Source: a virus
DNA length: 64,000 bases
Virus record (IMG/VR): IMGVR_UViG_3300026488_000026
Location: 1-64,000 of that record
Reading direction: 5' to 3' (one strand)
Shown here: positions 50,520 through 59,652 of the stretch, one piece after another
Layout: each line of letters opens with the position of its first letter
How positions within the stretch are numbered: position 1 is the first letter of the stretch
Notes under the pieces: model-generated
The model's database searches: none
Seen by the model: only the letters and a program-made list of their open reading frames with translations
Told to the model about the DNA's origin: nothing
Program-made: the position numbers and the translations under genes

Positions 50520-53199
50520 TACCAAGCTCCTTTAAATATTTTTCGATTTCTTTTTCATCAATATTATTTGGTAAGGTTATAACTTCTTTCATATTATAGC
50601 CTATATCAAGTTCTGCTTCTAATTTTACAACAGGTTTTTCATAAAGTCCATTATTATAATCTTTTACCATACATTCAATTAAATTATCATTTACAAATTT
50701 AATAACCTTTAAATCTTTTTTAATATATAAATATATGGCATCATGAATTGTATTAACAATTTTAATTTTATCTATTAACCCTGCTTCTTCAATTTTCTTT
50801 TGAAAACAAACTATCGCATAAAGTGTTAAAATATTTCCACTTTGGATATTAAAATTAGTTGCTACTCTTTGAGCTTTTTCTTTTGTTTGAGTATTCCAAC
50901 TTTTAATATCTGGTATTAATAGTCTCAAACCCGAATAACGCGAAATTAAATAGCCTTGCTTTTCAGCTTGTTTAATAATACTATCTTGATATTCTTTTGT
51001 AACTTTATATAAAGTCCAATAAGCATCATATATTTCTTTTCCAACTAAATGTTCACTCCCACCATAACTTAAACCAAAAGTATAAGGTTTACCTTTTTGC
51101 CTAATTTCAGGATATTTTTTCTTTATGGAATTAATTACATTAATTCTATATGTTTCTTTATCAATTTCTTTTTTATTTTTATAATTATCTGGTAACAAAC
51201 TTTCACTAAAATAATCAATTTCTCCGTTTTCTAATTCAACTTCGTAAAATTTTGTATCACTTTTAAGTTTTTCTATTTTTTCTTTAATATCAGGCATTTC
51301 ATCAGAAAAATAATAAAAAGCGTTTTGACAATGTCCATCCACGCCTTTTAAAAATACATCAAGTTTTGCAGGGTCTTTACTTGCATTTGCTATTAATCTA
51401 TCTTCTAAAGCACTATAATCTGACGCTCCTAATAAAAATTCCTCAGGTGCTATAAATAATTTTTTAATTTCTTTTCCATATTTACTACCACTTGGAATTG
51501 TTTGCATATTAATAACCCCACTACTACTTAATCTACCACTAATTGTTCCGCTCTGATTAAAATTAGCAAAAATCCTATAATCATTTGGTGCAACTTCAAT
51601 ATACCCTTCAAGCATATTTTTTAAATAAGCTGTTTTTATTTTTTCACTTGCTTGGTATTCACTTATTAAATTTAACACTTCTAATTTTTCTTCATCTTTA
51701 ATTGTTTTTTTCCATTCTTCTAAAACTTCATTACTTGTTGAAGGCTCACCTGCTTTTGTAGTTTCAATAACAGGCAAATCCATAACTTCAAAAAATAAAA
51801 TTTTTTTCTGTTGGCTACTACTTGGATTAAAAGGTTTTAAAAATTCTTCCCAATTTTCTTTTTTATTTTTGTGAGTTTTATTATATTTTTCTTTTGCTTG
51901 TAATGCTAAAATTTTTTCAGTAGCTTTAACATAAACATTTTCTCTTAATTTTGCTAAATCTTTTTTAACAATTTCTTTCATTCTTTCATAAAATTCTTTA
52001 GTTTGCTCTAAATCAATACGCAAACCATTCATTTTCATTTTATTTAAAGCAAAACCAATATCTCTAAATTTTCTATAAGTCTCCACAAAACCTTCTTGTT
52101 TTAATTCTTTCCACAAATCTTTAAAAATTTTATAGTTTGCAACCACATCAATATTATTATAAATAGCAACTTTTTCAAAATCATACTCTATTAATTTACT
52201 TTGGTCTATTTCTTTATCCCAATCTCCAAAATATTTAAAAGCTAATTGCTTTAAACTTAAATTTTTTCTTTCAGTAGAATTATAAAGTAGATAAGCCATA
52301 AGTAATGTATCATCAATTTTAAATTTATTAATTAAAGGCTCTTGATTTATTTGAAAATTAAAGTCTCTCATAATTTCATGAACTAAAAAAGTTAAGTCAA
52401 AACCTAAAAAATTATGTCCTATAATTACACCTTCATAATTTTCAAAAAACTCTTTTAAATATTGTTTAATTAATTGATAATCTTCTTCACTATGATATTG
52501 AGGATGAATAGCAATACAAGTAGGGTTTTTGGCATCTTTTGTAAAACTAATTGTAAGAAGCCTGTTTTTATACCATTCAAGCCCTGTTGTCTCAATATCA
52601 CACACTACTGCTTTTGTTTCTAATAATGTGTCTAAATATTGTTTTACTTCATTTGGTTGTTTTAAAAAGGTATGATTAATTTCAATATTTTCAAATTTAT
52701 CTTTATATTCACCTTTTATAAAGGCTTTATAAGCTTCAAAACTTAATTGTAACTCTCTTGCTCTATTTGGATATCTTTCAACAATAATAGGATTTAAAAA
52801 AGGTATAATATTTATTTGAGATAAATCAAAGATTTCTTTATTTTTCCCACTACCAAACGAAAATTCTGTTCCTTTAATAACTCTACCAAAATTATTACTA
52901 AAATTTTTATCTTTTGTAATTTCCTGATAAGTATCTGAATGCCCTATTAACCATACATCTATACCCATAATTTGTGAATATTCAAAAACCTCTTCTATAA
53001 CTTCCTTTAAAACTGCTTTTTTAATTCTTCCTTTTTTAGGAACAGGTATAGACACAAAAGCAAAATCTTTTACATCTAAATTAAAAGGTTGCAATAATTG
53101 CTTATGTAAAAAACCATAATTTTCTTTAAAACAAATATTGTCTGGTAACCAAATAATTGCTTTTGGATTTGTAGTATTGTAAGTAAATAAATAGTTCAT
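50509..53199 (-). CDS. DNA polymerase, family A, with 3'-5' exonuclease
   Basis: An 896-aa protein. Residues 1-190 form an extra N-terminal domain. The exonuclease: VCDIETTGLEWYKNRLL near 200, GHNFLGFDLTFL and a later YNNIDVVANYKIF. The polymerase: SGTISGRLSSSGVINMQTIP, motif A GASDYSALEDR near 590, motif B near 690 (KKYPEIRQKGKPYTFGLSYG), motif C VNTIHDAIYLY near 820. It replicates the phage genome with the primase, helicases and ligase here. Confidence 0.95.
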   Translation of the reverse strand: MNYLFTYNTTNPKAIIWLPDNICFKENYGFLHKQLLQPFNLDVKDFAFVSIPVPKKGRIKKAVLKEVIEEVFEYSQIMGIDVWLIGHSDTYQEITKDKNFSNNFGRVIKGTEFSFGSGKNKEIFDLSQINIIPFLNPIIVERYPNRARELQLSFEAYKAFIKGEYKDKFENIEINHTFLKQPNEVKQYLDTLLETKAVVCDIETTGLEWYKNRLLTISFTKDAKNPTCIAIHPQYHSEEDYQLIKQYLKEFFENYEGVIIGHNFLGFDLTFLVHEIMRDFNFQINQEPLINKFKIDDTLLMAYLLYNSTERKNLSLKQLAFKYFGDWDKEIDQSKLIEYDFEKVAIYNNIDVVANYKIFKDLWKELKQEGFVETYRKFRDIGFALNKMKMNGLRIDLEQTKEFYERMKEIVKKDLAKLRENVYVKATEKILALQAKEKYNKTHKNKKENWEEFLKPFNPSSSQQKKILFFEVMDLPVIETTKAGEPSTSNEVLEEWKKTIKDEEKLEVLNLISEYQASEKIKTAYLKNMLEGYIEVAPNDYRIFANFNQSGTISGRLSSSGVINMQTIPSGSKYGKEIKKLFIAPEEFLLGASDYSALEDRLIANASKDPAKLDVFLKGVDGHCQNAFYYFSDEMPDIKEKIEKLKSDTKFYEVELENGEIDYFSESLLPDNYKNKKEIDKETYRINVINSIKKKYPEIRQKGKPYTFGLSYGGSEHLVGKEIYDAYWTLYKVTKEYQDSIIKQAEKQGYLISRYSGLRLLIPDIKSWNTQTKEKAQRVATNFNIQSGNILTLYAIVCFQKKIEEAGLIDKIKIVNTIHDAIYLYIKKDLKVIKFVNDNLIECMVKDYNNGLYEKPVVKLEAELDIGYNMKEVITLPNNIDEKEIEKYLKELGNEC

Positions 53200-53200
53200 T

Positions 53201-53647
53201 TTAATCTCCTTTTATATTAATTTCAATGATTATTTTATTATTTTCTTTATTTATATTTATTAAGTAATTTTTATTTTCTTCATACTTTTTATAAGGTCTT
53301 AATAAACAATCCATAGAAATAAATAAATTATTCAATTCATAAACACAACCATCATCTGCAGTAAATAAAATACTACTAAAATTAGCATCTTGTGGAGGTC
53401 TATTATCAAAACTAATACTTTTTATTTTAAGAGGACTTTTTCTTTTATCAAAATAAAATTTACATCCAATAAGTTTTTTTAATTCTATTGTTCCATCAAA
53501 TTCAATTATTAAATAATCCTCTGGTAGAGAATTACTCATAAATAGCCATCTATCAAAATTATAAATTTTTAAATCACTTAAATCAATTAACAATCTTATT
53601 TTTTCTCGTTCTCTATAAATAAAATGGTCTTTTGTTAATATTTTCAT
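53201..53647 (-). CDS. Unknown 148-aa protein
   Basis: MKILTKDHFIYREREKIRLL, FDGTIELKKLIGCKFYFDKR and FTADDGCVYELNNLFISMDC suggest a beta-rich small fold; no motif identified. One base before the polymerase gene and first after the promoter at 53680, so it may be a replication accessory. SD AAAGGAG. Confidence 0.45.
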   Translation of the reverse strand: MKILTKDHFIYREREKIRLLIDLSDLKIYNFDRWLFMSNSLPEDYLIIEFDGTIELKKLIGCKFYFDKRKSPLKIKSISFDNRPPQDANFSSILFTADDGCVYELNNLFISMDCLLRPYKKYEENKNYLININKENNKIIIEINIKGD

Positions 53648-53679
53648 TTTTTTCTCCTTTACTTTAATTTAGCAACAAT

Positions 53680-53708
53680 ATTATAAAAAATTTTTTATAA
53701 AAAAGCAA
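53680..53708 (-). promoter_or_regulatory. Sigma-70 promoter with palindromic spacer
   Basis: Minus strand: TTGCTT (53703-53708), 17 bases, TATAAT (53680-53685), again with TATAAAAAATTTTTTATA. The -35 is weaker than in its sisters. Drives the polymerase operon. Confidence 0.75.
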
Positions 53709-53714
53709 GAAAAA

Positions 53715-55070
53715 TTAGAAAGATTTAAAAGAATTTATCCATTTTTGATAGGAGACATATAAAATAATATCTTTGTGAGAAATTTTTAATTTTTGAGACC
53801 ATTCTTTTTGTAACCTACAACGCCTTTCGCCCTTTTCTAAAAAACAAAAAGTAAAAAATAAAGGCTCTTTTTTGTTTTTATGTTCTCTCCTTAATCTACC
53901 TATTGTCTGTTCGTAAGTTTCTTTTGTATGTGTTGCCAAATTAATAATAGTATCCATTCTATAAATACTTACGCCTTTTTGCAAAATAGTGCCTCCAATT
54001 AATACTCTTAACTTTTCATTTTCAAAATCCTCTAAATATTTTTTTCTTTCTTTACCTGTAGTAGCTTGATTAATAATTTCAGCTCTTATACCTTTTTTAG
54101 CTAATAGGTTTTTTAAATTTTCTTGGTTTTCATTATAAGTAGAATACAAAAATATACTTCTGCCTTTCTTTAATAAAAATTCAACAAAATCAACAACATC
54201 ATCTAATAAAAGTTTTGAATTATAAAGTCTTTGCCAAGCTTTTTGAGCTTCATATTTTCCACTATAAAAAATAGGTAAATAGTGTTGAATTATTATATGC
54301 TTAACAGGTTTAATGTCAGGATTACCTCCTATAACTAAATTACTAAAATGGTCATAAATAGCTTCAGTAAGACCATCAGAACGCGTAGGGGTAGCACTTA
54401 ATCCTAATCTATATTTAGCATCAAAAGAAAGCATTGTTTTTGTTAATGCCCCTACTGAAACTAAATGGCATTCATCAACTATAATAAAACCCACTTCTTT
54501 ATTTAGTCTATTAACTACATCTTTATTTAGATTTAAAAATTGAAGTGTAGAAATATAAATATCTCCTTTTTCAAATTTATTTTTAGAATTCAATAAAACC
54601 ACTTTGGCGTTTGAATTTTGTGTAAATTCTTTATAAGTTTGCTCTACCAAAGAAGTTTTATCAACTAAAAACAAAGTTTTAATTCCTAATTGTTTTATTA
54701 AATAAATAGAACTATATGTTTTACCAGACCCTGCTGGTGCTTGATAAATACACGCATTTTCAGGAGAATTTTTAAGTTTATCTAAAATTTTTTTAATATC
54801 TTTCTTTTGATAGTCTCTTAAAGAAAAATCAATTAAATTAAAATTTATTTTTTCGCCAGAATTTTTTTTACAAATTAATTTAAAATTATCAGTTTTTAAA
54901 CTTCTTATTAATTTTTCATAATTTCTTGGTAAAATTAAACCTTCTTTAATAGGGATTATAGTAGAAACTTGTTCTTCTTTTCTTTTATCATAATAAATAT
55001 AGTTTCTTATATTAACATTTTTTACAAAATCTTTTTTTATTTTATAACCAGAACAAATTACAATTTCCAT
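53715..55070 (-). CDS. SF2 helicase (UvsW/XPB-like)
   Basis: A 451-aa protein. IDFSLRDYQKKDIKKIL then APAGSGKTYSSIYLIKQLG (Walker A near residue 115), FIIVDECHLVSVGALTKTM (DECH), YRLGLSATPTRSDGL (motif III) and the C-terminal half with LRVLIGGTILQKGVSIYRMD and QTIGRLRREHKNK (motif VI). The form matches phage DNA repair/recombination helicases. Starts three bases after the HTH gene. Confidence 0.85.
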   Translation of the reverse strand: MEIVICSGYKIKKDFVKNVNIRNYIYYDKRKEEQVSTIIPIKEGLILPRNYEKLIRSLKTDNFKLICKKNSGEKINFNLIDFSLRDYQKKDIKKILDKLKNSPENACIYQAPAGSGKTYSSIYLIKQLGIKTLFLVDKTSLVEQTYKEFTQNSNAKVVLLNSKNKFEKGDIYISTLQFLNLNKDVVNRLNKEVGFIIVDECHLVSVGALTKTMLSFDAKYRLGLSATPTRSDGLTEAIYDHFSNLVIGGNPDIKPVKHIIIQHYLPIFYSGKYEAQKAWQRLYNSKLLLDDVVDFVEFLLKKGRSIFLYSTYNENQENLKNLLAKKGIRAEIINQATTGKERKKYLEDFENEKLRVLIGGTILQKGVSIYRMDTIINLATHTKETYEQTIGRLRREHKNKKEPLFFTFCFLEKGERRCRLQKEWSQKLKISHKDIILYVSYQKWINSFKSF

Positions 55071-55072
55071 GG

Positions 55073-55351
55073 TTAAACCATTTCAAAAAATTTACTTAAT
55101 TTATCATATAAAAAAGCTCCTATTCTATAATTACCATTTCCTAAATTTTCAATATACTTTTCAAATTTTTTTAAAACATACAAAATTCTTTGCTTACTAT
55201 CTCCTGTTTCACTTGCAATTTCTTTTAAAGAAAATTTCCCTTTTTCCCTTTGAATTTTAGCTCCTAATAATAAATACAATAAACCTCTAACAGAAATAGA
55301 ATTTAATTCATTTTTTGAAATTTCATTTAATCTTTTTAATAACAATTTCAT
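55073..55351 (-). CDS. Winged-helix protein (92 aa)
   Basis: KGKFSLKEIASETGDSKQRI, then LYVLKKFEKYIENLGNGNYR is a winged HTH with a basic wing. Likely a DNA-binding regulator or replication adaptor upstream of the helicase gene. SD AAGGAGAG. Confidence 0.55.
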   Translation of the reverse strand: MKLLLKRLNEISKNELNSISVRGLLYLLLGAKIQREKGKFSLKEIASETGDSKQRILYVLKKFEKYIENLGNGNYRIGAFLYDKLSKFFEMV

Positions 55352-55390
55352 TTTTCTCTCCTTATAAAATTTTTTGAATTATAATATATT

Positions 55391-55822
55391 TTAAGGTTGA
55401 AATCCATAGTTTTTTGCCAATTCACTACTTGAAACACCACTTAAAATAAGTTTTTTGTTTATTTTTAAAATTCTTGAATATAAACTTTTTAAAATTTGTC
55501 CACTATATGCTTTATTATTTGCAAGTTCAGTGCCGATATTATAAACAACATTATATTCTTTCAAATTCAAATCATTTATATTTAATTCATTTTTCAAAAT
55601 ATCTGATTGAAGTTCAGAAAAATCAAAACCCTGAACTTCTCCATAAAAATTTTCTAAAAGATATTTTACAATTTTTTCAATATTTTGATTAATAATCAAA
55701 ATATTATTTTTAAATTTTAGTTTATTTTCAATTTTAACTAAATCAACTTCTGTTAATTCTACTTTTGCCCAACTTTTTGGGAAACCATAATAAAAATACA
55801 TAAGTTCAATTTTTCTATTCAT
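55391..55822 (-). CDS. Unknown 143-aa protein
   Basis: MNRKIELMYFYYGFPKSWAK, then a beta/alpha part (NNILIINQNIEKIVKYLLEN, VQGFDFSE, LILSGVSSSELAKNYGFQP). Start at 55822 has AAAGG about nine bases upstream. Overlaps the kinase gene by eight bases. Not recognised. Confidence 0.45.
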   Translation of the reverse strand: MNRKIELMYFYYGFPKSWAKVELTEVDLVKIENKLKFKNNILIINQNIEKIVKYLLENFYGEVQGFDFSELQSDILKNELNINDLNLKEYNVVYNIGTELANNKAYSGQILKSLYSRILKINKKLILSGVSSSELAKNYGFQP

Positions 55823-56390
55823 ACTTGTGCCTTTCAATTATTTCTGAAATTACTTTTAAACACTTTATAATAAAATCTTCCATTTCTTCATTCTTAATAA
55901 CAAAATCAAAATTTAAGTCTTCCCAATCTTTTTCACTAATGTGATTATCTTTACTTTGTATGTCTCTTTCTATTTTAATAGCATAATATTCATAATCTGG
56001 GTAATCGTTTATCAAACTTTTATATTCATTTTTAAAGCGTAAATCAGGTATAAAAATAATATCATAGTTATTTTTATCAATTTCTTTTTTTAATACTTTT
56101 ACAAAAATATCTTTTCCAAAAACTTCTCTTAAACTCATACCTGTATCTTGCAACAATTCACGCATTGTTTTATCTCCAACTACTTCAAAATCCTTATTTT
56201 TCCATTCTTCTATTACTTCAAGGGGAAAACCCCATTGTTTTGAAACAAATCTTTTTAAAGGATAAGCAAAAGAAAGTTTTTTTATCTTTAATAAAGGATA
56301 ATTTTTTAAAATATAATCCATCATAATATTTGCACAAGTATCTTTACCCGCCCCTTTTTTACCACTTATACTAATAATTATTTTTGGCAT
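55815..56390 (-). CDS. Deoxynucleoside monophosphate kinase
   Basis: A 191-aa protein. The P-loop GKKGAGKDT lies at 10-18; then SFAYPLKRFVSKQWGFP, ELLQDTGMSLREVFGKDIFV and IIFIPDLRFKNEY, the pattern of T4 gp1-like dNMP kinases. Supplies dNTP precursors together with ThyX and dCMP deaminase nearby. One-base overlap with thyX. Confidence 0.85.
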   Translation of the reverse strand: MPKIIISISGKKGAGKDTCANIMMDYILKNYPLLKIKKLSFAYPLKRFVSKQWGFPLEVIEEWKNKDFEVVGDKTMRELLQDTGMSLREVFGKDIFVKVLKKEIDKNNYDIIFIPDLRFKNEYKSLINDYPDYEYYAIKIERDIQSKDNHISEKDWEDLNFDFVIKNEEMEDFIIKCLKVISEIIERHKYE

Positions 56391-57214
56391 TATAACTCCT
56401 TAATTATATTTTCATATAAATTAGTTTGATAAATTTTAATACTATTTAACATTGCTAAAGCTATTTTTCTTATTTCTTCTTGTGCATCTTTTTTTAATCT
56501 TAAATTAAAAAAGTTTACTAAACTATCTTTATCCATCTGTACCCAAAATATTGTATAAGCACCAACAGGTTGAATTGCCCTTGCTTGTTCTGGTTTTAAA
56601 CCTGTTTCTAAAGCCTTTTCATATACTGAAGTTATATAATTATAAGTATCTTCAAACATTCTTTCAATATTTTGTCTATCGCCATAATCTAATGAATTAT
56701 AATTTTCCATTTCAGGCATATAAAATTCAAAAGGCACTTTATTATTTTTTACATACCTACGACTCATTTCTAAGTAACTTGCTCCTCTATGACGCATAAA
56801 TTGTCTTGCTACAAAAATAGGGCATTTTATTTTAAATGTGGCAACTTCACTTGCATGGTCAAGCATTAATTGAGTTAAAATATCCTTATCCCCATCAGCT
56901 ATTTGTTCAAAAGTTGGCAAATTTTCATGCCTTAAACTTTCTCTTATCCTATCACTAAAATAAGCTGGTGTAATAAACTCAAACACACTTTCATGCTTTA
57001 AAACTTGTAATCTTTTATACAACTTAGCTGGGTCTTTTGCTTGTTCATTACCATAACTCAAACTTGCAATTGTGGCAACCATTTCTTCTCTACTTTCTTG
57101 ATTAAGATTACCAGCCCAACCGCTCCACAATTCTACAAAACCATTTTCCCATTTTGTATTAATATTATAAATAGGTTTTACCAAAGAGATTCTTTTAAAA
57201 TATTTATTTTCCAT
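56390..57214 (-). CDS. thyX: Flavin-dependent thymidylate synthase ThyX
   Basis: A 274-aa protein. RHRGASYLEMSRR at 141-153 is the ThyX signature RHRxxSxxxxSxR. HESVFEFITPAYFSDRIRES and EQARAIQPVGAYTIFWVQMD add further conserved parts. Converts dUMP to dTMP with FAD, methylenetetrahydrofolate and NADPH. Suits an AT-rich genome with a high thymidine need. Confidence 0.95.
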   Translation of the reverse strand: MENKYFKRISLVKPIYNINTKWENGFVELWSGWAGNLNQESREEMVATIASLSYGNEQAKDPAKLYKRLQVLKHESVFEFITPAYFSDRIRESLRHENLPTFEQIADGDKDILTQLMLDHASEVATFKIKCPIFVARQFMRHRGASYLEMSRRYVKNNKVPFEFYMPEMENYNSLDYGDRQNIERMFEDTYNYITSVYEKALETGLKPEQARAIQPVGAYTIFWVQMDKDSLVNFFNLRLKKDAQEEIRKIALAMLNSIKIYQTNLYENIIKEL

Positions 57215-57452
57215 TTGCTTTTCCTTTCAAGAATTTTAATAATTCTTTTTCAAGTTTTTCTTTTGTTGGTTTTTTTCTTATTTTTTTAACCATTTTACTA
57301 CTTGTATGGTATCTTAAAATAGTTTCTTTAGGGATTTTAAATTCTTTAACTAAACCTTCAGGTATTATTAAATCATAATAGTAGATTTTTTTCTCTTCTG
57401 GTACATACAAAATTGTTCCTTTAAAGTTTTTATAAGTAATTTCAACTATCAT
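57204..57452 (-). CDS. Unknown 82-aa basic protein
   Basis: MIVEITYKNFKGTILYVPEE, then a Lys-rich C-terminal half (SKMVKKIRKKPTKEKLEKEL). Overlaps thyX by 11 bases. May bind nucleic acid because of its charge; no family. Confidence 0.45.
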   Translation of the reverse strand: MIVEITYKNFKGTILYVPEEKKIYYYDLIIPEGLVKEFKIPKETILRYHTSSKMVKKIRKKPTKEKLEKELLKFLKGKANGK

Positions 57453-57696
57453 TTTTTTCTCCTTTCAAATTTTTATAAATTTTAACAAATTGTTCTTTTG
57501 CACTTAAAAAATCAGAATGCTTACTAATAACTACTCTTTTATTATCTTTAAATCTTGTTATAAAATATATTGTACCATATTGCCCTATTTCAAAATCTTG
57601 CATAATTTTATCTTTTAATGCTTTGTTATACATAATATTTATATACTTTTCGTTCTTTTTATTTTTCTTTATTAATTTTTTAATAAAAGTAAACAT
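57442..57696 (-). CDS. Unknown 84-aa basic protein
   Basis: MFTFIKKLIKKNKKNEKYIN, then a beta part (YGTIYFITRFKDNKRVVISK). Overlaps the next gene by 11 bases. SD AAGGAGG. Not recognised. Confidence 0.45.
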   Translation of the reverse strand: MFTFIKKLIKKNKKNEKYINIMYNKALKDKIMQDFEIGQYGTIYFITRFKDNKRVVISKHSDFLSAKEQFVKIYKNLKGEKNDS

Positions 57697-57707
57697 TAAT
57701 TCCTCCT

Positions 57708-58928
57708 TTATAAAATTATTCCCGTATCATCAAAACGCATAAAATGAAAATTTGTTTCAGCCACATATACATTTTTTTGAGCATTTCTCGCCTTTATTGT
57801 AAAAATTCTTGCAACTTTATTATCATAATCATCTTTATTTTGATAAATAAACAACAATACAGTGGCACTAAACTCAAGCTCTCTACTACCTCTTGTAGTA
57901 ATAGAAATTCTATTATCTTTTTCTTTTACTTCAGTTAAATTAACTTGTGTTGGAGCTATTATAACAATTCCAAGCTCCCTTGTCAATCTATGTAATTTCT
58001 TTACAAAACTACTTAAACTTTTCCATTCTTCTTTTGAAGAAGGCATTTCTACTAAATTGAGATAATCAATACCAAAAACTTTAAAACCCTCTTTTGCTCT
58101 AATTCTTATTTCTCTCTCTAATTCATAAACATCATAAGGCTGGTCATTTATATAAAATTTATTTTCTCTATTAAAAAATTCTTTCTTCCATTGATTAATT
58201 TTTTCAACATAATCAGGATTTCCATAAACTTTTTTAAAATATTCTTGATTTTCACAACAATACATTCGTGCTATTGTTTCATCGTTTCCAAGCTCAAGAT
58301 TAAATAAACAAACATTTTCACCTTGTTTATAAGAATGTAACAATTGTTGTAAAGTAAAAATAGACTTACCTCCTCCCGATAAACCTCCTATTATAGAAAG
58401 ACCTCCAAGCATTAAGTTTTTATCTTTCATTGATTTCATAAAAGGCTCTATCAATTTAATATTAATAGGATTATAATCGGCATCTTTAACATCAATAGTA
58501 GCTTTTGTAGCAATAGAAAGTTCTTCTTCAATTTTTTTAATCAAAGAAACCGCGGTTTTATCTTTTTCTTTTAATTTATAAACTAATGTTTCTATATATT
58601 TATCAATAATATTTAATTGATAACTTTCAATTAAAATTTCTAACAAACCATTTTTATCAATATCATTAACATCTATATCTTCAAAACTTTCTAACAAACT
58701 AATATAATTTAATTCTTCATTCTCCTTAACATTAAGTTTAATATAATCTTTTAAAAGGTCAAATGAAGGTAAAAATCCTTTTTCTTTTTCAAAATTATCA
58801 ATAAAAAAATATATATCCTTTAATCTTGTTATAAACATTTCTGCTTTAAGTCTACGAAAAAAAGATAAATCTTTTTTCTTCAAAACATAAGCTAACGCCA
58901 TTCTTTGTGACGAATTAGTATTAATCAT
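57708..58928 (-). CDS. Replicative DNA helicase (DnaB-type)
   Basis: A 406-aa protein. The start ATG 58928 (MINTNSSQRMALAYVLKK) has SD GAAAGG. Residues 1-150 are helical (N-terminal domain). RecA core: Walker A GGLSGGGKS at 181-189, Walker B-like VFGIDYLNLVEM, IVIIAPTQVN and a C-terminal TRGSRELEFSATVLLFI. Unwinds DNA ahead of the polymerase with the primase at 44772. Overlaps the deaminase gene by eight bases. Confidence 0.88.
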   Translation of the reverse strand: MINTNSSQRMALAYVLKKKDLSFFRRLKAEMFITRLKDIYFFIDNFEKEKGFLPSFDLLKDYIKLNVKENEELNYISLLESFEDIDVNDIDKNGLLEILIESYQLNIIDKYIETLVYKLKEKDKTAVSLIKKIEEELSIATKATIDVKDADYNPINIKLIEPFMKSMKDKNLMLGGLSIIGGLSGGGKSIFTLQQLLHSYKQGENVCLFNLELGNDETIARMYCCENQEYFKKVYGNPDYVEKINQWKKEFFNRENKFYINDQPYDVYELEREIRIRAKEGFKVFGIDYLNLVEMPSSKEEWKSLSSFVKKLHRLTRELGIVIIAPTQVNLTEVKEKDNRISITTRGSRELEFSATVLLFIYQNKDDYDNKVARIFTIKARNAQKNVYVAETNFHFMRFDDTGIIL

Positions 58929-59601
58929 ATTGTAACCTTTCAACTTTAACACCATTTTCTTTTAAAAACTCTAAACCACTTGTATCCCTATATTCTTCTT
59001 TATAAACCACTCTTCTAATACCCGCTTGTATAATGTGTTTAGCACAATTATGACAAGGGGATAGTGTAACATAAAGAGTTGTATCTTTTGTTGGTAGCCC
59101 ATTTTTAGCACAAAATAAAATTGCATTCAATTCAGCATGTATTACTATATCGTGATTAGTTTTAAGTTCTTTTTTAACTTCAAAATCTCCAACAATTCTA
59201 TAATTATTTGAATTATCATTTAAAAAATCAATAATTCCAATTTGTTTACCACATTTAGAACAAAACACTTTTCTCTTTTCTTTATCTTCTATTAGGTCTG
59301 CCTCACAACATTTACTTACCAAAATCTCTTTTTCTTCTTCACAATCAAATTTTTGAGGAACTTCTACATAACCAAAACCCCCACAACAATAACAAGTGCA
59401 ATTACCATTAACACCTCTACCATTACAACAATTACAAATTTCTTTAATTTTTTTAGAATAACCTGTTGGCGTTCCATTATAACCGACACTAATAATTCTC
59501 CCGTCTTTTGCTATAACTGCCCCTACTTTTGCTCTAATACATTTACTTTGTTCAGCCCAAACCTCTGCTGTTTTCATCATTGCAATATCATATTTTTTCA
59601 T
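58921..59601 (-). CDS. dCMP deaminase with two extra zinc-binding inserts
   Basis: A 226-aa protein; usual phage enzymes are 130-190 aa. Catalytic zinc site: HAE at 155-157 and PCHNC at 182-186. The N-terminal core AKVGAVIAKDGRIISVGYNG is typical. Between them residues 56-78 (CNCCNGRG, CTCYCCGGFG) look like DnaJ-type CxxCxGxG zinc repeats and 98-118 (CCEADL, VFCSKCGK) a zinc ribbon. It makes dUMP for ThyX. The inserts may bind a partner or act as regulatory site. Confidence 0.88.
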   Translation of the reverse strand: MKKYDIAMMKTAEVWAEQSKCIRAKVGAVIAKDGRIISVGYNGTPTGYSKKIKEICNCCNGRGVNGNCTCYCCGGFGYVEVPQKFDCEEEKEILVSKCCEADLIEDKEKRKVFCSKCGKQIGIIDFLNDNSNNYRIVGDFEVKKELKTNHDIVIHAELNAILFCAKNGLPTKDTTLYVTLSPCHNCAKHIIQAGIRRVVYKEEYRDTSGLEFLKENGVKVERLQYD

Positions 59602-59652
59602 TTTTAACTCCTTTTTATTATTACTTCATTTTTTTTAAATATTTTATTTCCT

